Below the pieces are notes generated by a model. The model was not told the DNA's origin. It made no database searches and saw only the letters and a list, made by a program, of their open reading frames with translations. The position numbers and the translations under genes are program-made. Shown piece after piece: positions 60,661 to 64,000 of a DNA stretch of 64,000 nt. Location: contig CBFCZK010000003.1 in the NCBI GenBank assembly GCA_965602805.1, positions 124,001-188,000 on the forward strand. The letters are read 5' to 3'. Each line of letters starts with the position of its first letter. The first letter of the stretch is position 1. The stretch is from Thiomicrorhabdus sp965602805. GTDB taxonomy: Bacteria > Pseudomonadota > Gammaproteobacteria > Thiomicrospirales > Thiomicrospiraceae.

Positions 60661-63600
60661 CTACTTGCCTGTAGACACTACTTCACCCTCAAGGCTTTCA
60701 GCATGACCATTTGATGAATTTTTGATTGCTTTGTTAATGGCTTCGCCAGCATGTTCATACAGTGACAACATGGCAGGAATCACCAGCAAAATCAGGAAGG
60801 TCGAGAAGATCAAACCAAAAGCAATTGCGGTCGCCATCGGAATCAAGAACTGTGCCTGTAGTGAGGTTTCAAACAATAAAGGAGTCAAACCGGCAACCGT
60901 CGTCAACGATGTCAAGAGTACCGCTCGAACACGCTGAACAGCCGCCTCTTCTAGAGCTTCATTGACATTCAAACCAGACTCTCTGAGTCGCTTATAAAAA
61001 CTCACCAAGATAATTGAGTCATTGACCACGATACCGGACAAGCCAAAGAAACCAAACAACGACAGAATCGTCATATCCAGCCCCATCCACCAGTGCCCCA
61101 TAATCGCGCCAATTAACCCGAATGGAATCGCCATCATCACCACCAGCGGCCAGCCATAAGAGCCAAACACCCAAGCCAGAACGATATAGATCATCGATAA
61201 ACCAATCATTAAACCAATCTTCATATCCGCCATGGTTTCTGCCTGCCGTGCACTCTGGCCTTCAACCGAATAAACCAGACCGTACTTCGCTTCAAGTTCT
61301 GGCAAAGTACTTTGCATCAACTGCGCCAAAATCAGATTGCCATTGTTAACACTACTGTCCACCTCTCCAATCACATTGACCGCAAGTTGACCGTCGACGT
61401 GTCGCATCACATCAAAACCACGCTGAGTCGACCAAGTGGCAACGGTACTCAAAGCAACACGTCCACCTACCGGAGTAATGATTTGCATACGGTTAATCGT
61501 TGCCAAGGTATTCTGTTCCGCACGCGGGTACTGCACGCGCACTTCAATCTCATCCTCGGCATCCGTGAAAATCTGTACCAATCGACCCGAAAACGCATCT
61601 GATAACTGACGCCCTAATGAAACGTACGTTAAACCGAGTGCCTTACCTTGCGGTGTCAATTCATAAATCAACTGATCTCGCCCATAAGGTAGATCATCAC
61701 GAATACCGCTCACCCCCGAGACTTGCGACAATACTTCCTGCAAATCTAAAGAGGCTTGCTTTAGAATCACCGGTTCAGCCCCGGATAAGCGGATATCCAC
61801 ATCACTGCCCGGCGGCCCATTTCTTGGTGATTCAATGGTCAACACATCTAAACCGGGTACGATGCCGGCTTTTTCTTGCCAAACTCTAACAAACTCCGCA
61901 TTACGCGTTTGTCGTTGATCTGGTTCAACCAACTCCACATTCACGCCACTAAAATTAGGCCCGACCTGACTACTGGTTTTGTTGTAGTTTACAGTCGCAA
62001 TTTTAACCATACCCGGCTCAAGTTCTTGCTCTGTGTCGAGTAAAGCTTGATAGAGCTTTTCAACATAACGTGAAGAGACTTCAGAAGGTGTTCCTGCTAC
62101 AAAACGGGCATCCGCTTGCAACTTAGTCGACTCTGGAGAAGGGAAAAAGACAAAACCTAAACGCCCACCCGCAAGTAAACCAATCACAAAAATCATCATC
62201 GCCAAGGTTGTCGCCAAGGTAATCGCTCTGTTTTTCAAAACCCAGCGAATGACATGGCGAAACTGGTGGTGGCGTACATGATCAATACCATTATCCAAAC
62301 GATAGCGAATCGAACCTGGTTCAGGGCGCTTTACCCCACTTAAGGCATGGCGTAAATGACCCGGTAAAATCACGAAACTCTCAATCAATGAGGCGAAGAT
62401 AACCGCAATAATGACCAATGGAATGGCAAATAGAATATTGCCCATCTCCCCGCCAATCATCATTAAAGGCAAGAAAGCCGCGACGGTTGTCAATGAAGAG
62501 GCGGTGACAGGCCCAAGCATACGATGTGCGCCACCTTCGGCCGCTTGCAAAGCAGGCTCTCCGCGTTCGTGATGCGACAGCGCATCTTCACCGACCACAA
62601 TGGCATCATCGACAATGATGCCCAATGCCATAATCAGGCCAAACATGCTAACCATATTGATACTGCCACCCGCAAGATGCAGAATCATTAAGGTCGCAGC
62701 AAAGGAGACCGGAATACCGACCGCTACCCAAAAAGCCACTCGACCATTCATAAAGATATACAAAATCAAGACGACCAGAATTAAGCCACCAATTCCGTTA
62801 TTCACCAGCAACATGATTCGTTGATTCACCAACGACCAAGTCTCATCATAAACCTGGAGACGCACACCCTGTGGCAACGCAGACTCCGTCTCAGCCAACC
62901 AATCCATTAATATCTTGGAAGAGACTAAGGTATCGCCACTCTCGGCACGCTGCAACTGCATTTCGATAGCAGGGAAGCCATCCACGGTTAAATAAGCTGC
63001 ATTCTTAATCGCTCGGCGTTCAATAACCCCCACATCCCCTAAAGAGATATTTTCGGAGTCCGAGACCACCAAAGGCATTTGATTAAACTCATGCTCGGTA
63101 CGACTTTGCTGTAAAGCACGCAAATCGCGGACACTGTCATTATCCCCCACAGAACCCGCGGGATAATCACGACTCATATTCGAAACTTGATTACCCACAG
63201 TCTCTAATGAGAGATTGAATTGCTCCAGTTTTTGCTGGGACAGTTCCACCGCCATCTCTTCTGAAGGCAGCCCCGTAAAACTAATTTTATCAATCCCACG
63301 ATTGAGCAAATCTCGTTCAAACTCACGGACCATCGGCCGCAACTCTTCCAAGCTCCCCTGCTCACTGACCAACAACACTCGAGCAATCGATTCATAACGA
63401 ATAATCCGTTCAATCACCGGCTTTTCCGCATCCTGTGGCAAATTGCGTAATTCATTGATTCGCTGATTTATTTGATCAACCGCCTCAATCATATTTACCC
63501 CATCCTTAAACTTTAGGGTAATCACCGCAATGCCCAACGATGAGGTTGAAGTCATTTCATCCAAACTGTCTAGGTTACGCAAGACTCGTTCAACGGGTTC

Positions 63601-63915
63601 AGTGATACTCCGCTCAACATCTTCACCATTCGCCCCCGGCCAAACCACACGAACCGAAGCATAATCCAACTCAAAACTTGGAAAAAACTGTACATTGAGC
63701 TTCATCAGGGCAACAGCACCCGCCAACAACATAACAATCATCAATAAGTTTGGCGCCACTTTATGACGGGCGAACAGACCAATCATGCCGTGTGATTTAA
63801 AACTCCGCTCCTTGATTGCGAAATCCTGATCTTCCATTTGCACATCTTGATTTTCATCACGTTTTACGGCTTCATTGCCTCCGGAGACAGAGCCGTTAGA
63901 TTCAGAGATACTCAT
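60661..63915 (-). CDS. RND efflux transporter permease (AcrB family)
   Basis: The 1084-residue inner-membrane protein has the RND layout. There is a first helix after a roughly 50-residue cytoplasmic tail (NLLMIVMLLAGAVALMKL) and two large periplasmic loops (about 70-370 and 600-900). Eleven further helices follow, with TM4 containing the proton-relay pair in GIIVDDAIVVGEDAL and a second-half counterpart GLSGIVVNDSIILVSF. It exports substrates using the proton gradient with a periplasmic adaptor. The substrate is unknown; the heavy-metal-specific CusA signature was not recognised. Its ATG overlaps the adaptor stop by four bases. Confidence 0.93.
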   Translation of the reverse strand: MSISESNGSVSGGNEAVKRDENQDVQMEDQDFAIKERSFKSHGMIGLFARHKVAPNLLMIVMLLAGAVALMKLNVQFFPSFELDYASVRVVWPGANGEDVERSITEPVERVLRNLDSLDEMTSTSSLGIAVITLKFKDGVNMIEAVDQINQRINELRNLPQDAEKPVIERIIRYESIARVLLVSEQGSLEELRPMVREFERDLLNRGIDKISFTGLPSEEMAVELSQQKLEQFNLSLETVGNQVSNMSRDYPAGSVGDNDSVRDLRALQQSRTEHEFNQMPLVVSDSENISLGDVGVIERRAIKNAAYLTVDGFPAIEMQLQRAESGDTLVSSKILMDWLAETESALPQGVRLQVYDETWSLVNQRIMLLVNNGIGGLILVVLILYIFMNGRVAFWVAVGIPVSFAATLMILHLAGGSINMVSMFGLIMALGIIVDDAIVVGEDALSHHERGEPALQAAEGGAHRMLGPVTASSLTTVAAFLPLMMIGGEMGNILFAIPLVIIAVIFASLIESFVILPGHLRHALSGVKRPEPGSIRYRLDNGIDHVRHHQFRHVIRWVLKNRAITLATTLAMMIFVIGLLAGGRLGFVFFPSPESTKLQADARFVAGTPSEVSSRYVEKLYQALLDTEQELEPGMVKIATVNYNKTSSQVGPNFSGVNVELVEPDQRQTRNAEFVRVWQEKAGIVPGLDVLTIESPRNGPPGSDVDIRLSGAEPVILKQASLDLQEVLSQVSGVSGIRDDLPYGRDQLIYELTPQGKALGLTYVSLGRQLSDAFSGRLVQIFTDAEDEIEVRVQYPRAEQNTLATINRMQIITPVGGRVALSTVATWSTQRGFDVMRHVDGQLAVNVIGEVDSSVNNGNLILAQLMQSTLPELEAKYGLVYSVEGQSARQAETMADMKIGLMIGLSMIYIVLAWVFGSYGWPLVVMMAIPFGLIGAIMGHWWMGLDMTILSLFGFFGLSGIVVNDSIILVSFYKRLRESGLNVNEALEEAAVQRVRAVLLTSLTTVAGLTPLLFETSLQAQFLIPMATAIAFGLIFSTFLILLVIPAMLSLYEHAGEAINKAIKNSSNGHAESLEGEVVSTGK

Positions 63916-64000
63916 TGAACACCCTCAGACACTTTTAAACCGGAGACAGCATTTGGCAGATGCGTGATATTGATTTTAGTATTCTCGGCAAATTCGGGCA
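63912..64000 (-). CDS. RND membrane fusion (adaptor) protein, C-terminal end
   Basis: The last 28 codons of a frame ending PEFAENTKINITHLPNAVSGLKVSEGVQ-stop, whose TGA overlaps the permease ATG (ATGA). Position directly upstream of the permease makes an HlyD/AcrA-type adaptor likely, but the fragment is too short for a family motif. The gene continues beyond the right edge. Confidence 0.6.
   Translation of the reverse strand, partial: PEFAENTKINITHLPNAVSGLKVSEGVQ

Overview
The window reads as chromosome of a moderately AT-rich, obligately or mainly autotrophic gammaproteobacterium. It combines a gammaproteobacterial ribosomal/RNA-polymerase supercluster with a form IA and a form II RuBisCO cluster lying back to back. 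Each RuBisCO has its own CbbQ/CbbO activase pair and an adjacent CbbR-type regulator, and a Calvin/glycolysis gene block lies nearby. This set is typical of the sulfur-oxidising Thiomicrospira / Hydrogenovibrio / Thiomicrorhabdus group. The assignment is inferred from gene content; no database search was possible.

Region 1 (about 1-20.2 kb, all minus strand). In transcription order: tRNA-Tyr, tRNA-Gly, tRNA-Thr, tuf, tRNA-Trp, secE, nusG, rplK, rplA, rplJ, rplL, rpoB, rpoC, rpsL, rpsG, fusA, tuf, rpsJ, rplC, rplD, rplW and the first codons of rplB. Good sigma-70-like promoters can be read in front of the tRNAs, tRNA-Trp, rpsL and rpsJ. Hairpins or terminators divide the block into the usual operons, and an L10-type leader precedes rplJ. 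The two tuf genes encode identical proteins and differ at only one base that I found.

Region 2 (20.2-36.5 kb, accessory and biosynthetic). bioA, two tandem DUF805 genes, a methyltransferase and an OsmC protein come first. The minus-strand run rpe, gph, a 43-codon ORF, trpE, trpG, trpD, a DUF454 gene, trpC, a GNAT gene and a large membrane-anchored unknown follows. PsiE-like, purC and bioD (plus strand) and an unknown gene complete the region.

Region 3 (36.5-51.8 kb, CO2 fixation). Carbonic anhydrase and small unknown genes lead into the minus-strand cluster cbbR-cbbR-cbbM-cbbQ-cbbO-unknown. The mirror-image plus-strand cluster cbbL-cbbS-cbbQ-cbbO-unknown follows. The two RuBisCO promoter regions share a motif that is probably the CbbR site. 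The cbbL leader holds a possible 13-codon ORF, and five consecutive hairpins separate cbbS from cbbQ. No carboxysome genes and no phosphoribulokinase gene lie in the window.

Region 4 (51.9-60.4 kb). A CnoX-like thioredoxin/TPR protein precedes the block tkt-gap-pgk-pyk-fba (minus strand), which supplies Calvin-cycle regeneration and lower glycolysis. Region 5 (60.6-64 kb) is an RND efflux permease with the end of its membrane-fusion partner.

The most striking unexplained feature is a 12-bp perfect palindrome, ACCAGGCCTGGT, present nine times exactly and about eight more times with one or two changes, all between 20.6 and 58.3 kb. It lies mostly in spacers but also inside reading frames, and in two places it is the end of a longer ~50-bp interspersed repeat. 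It is absent from the ribosomal region and from the RND genes.
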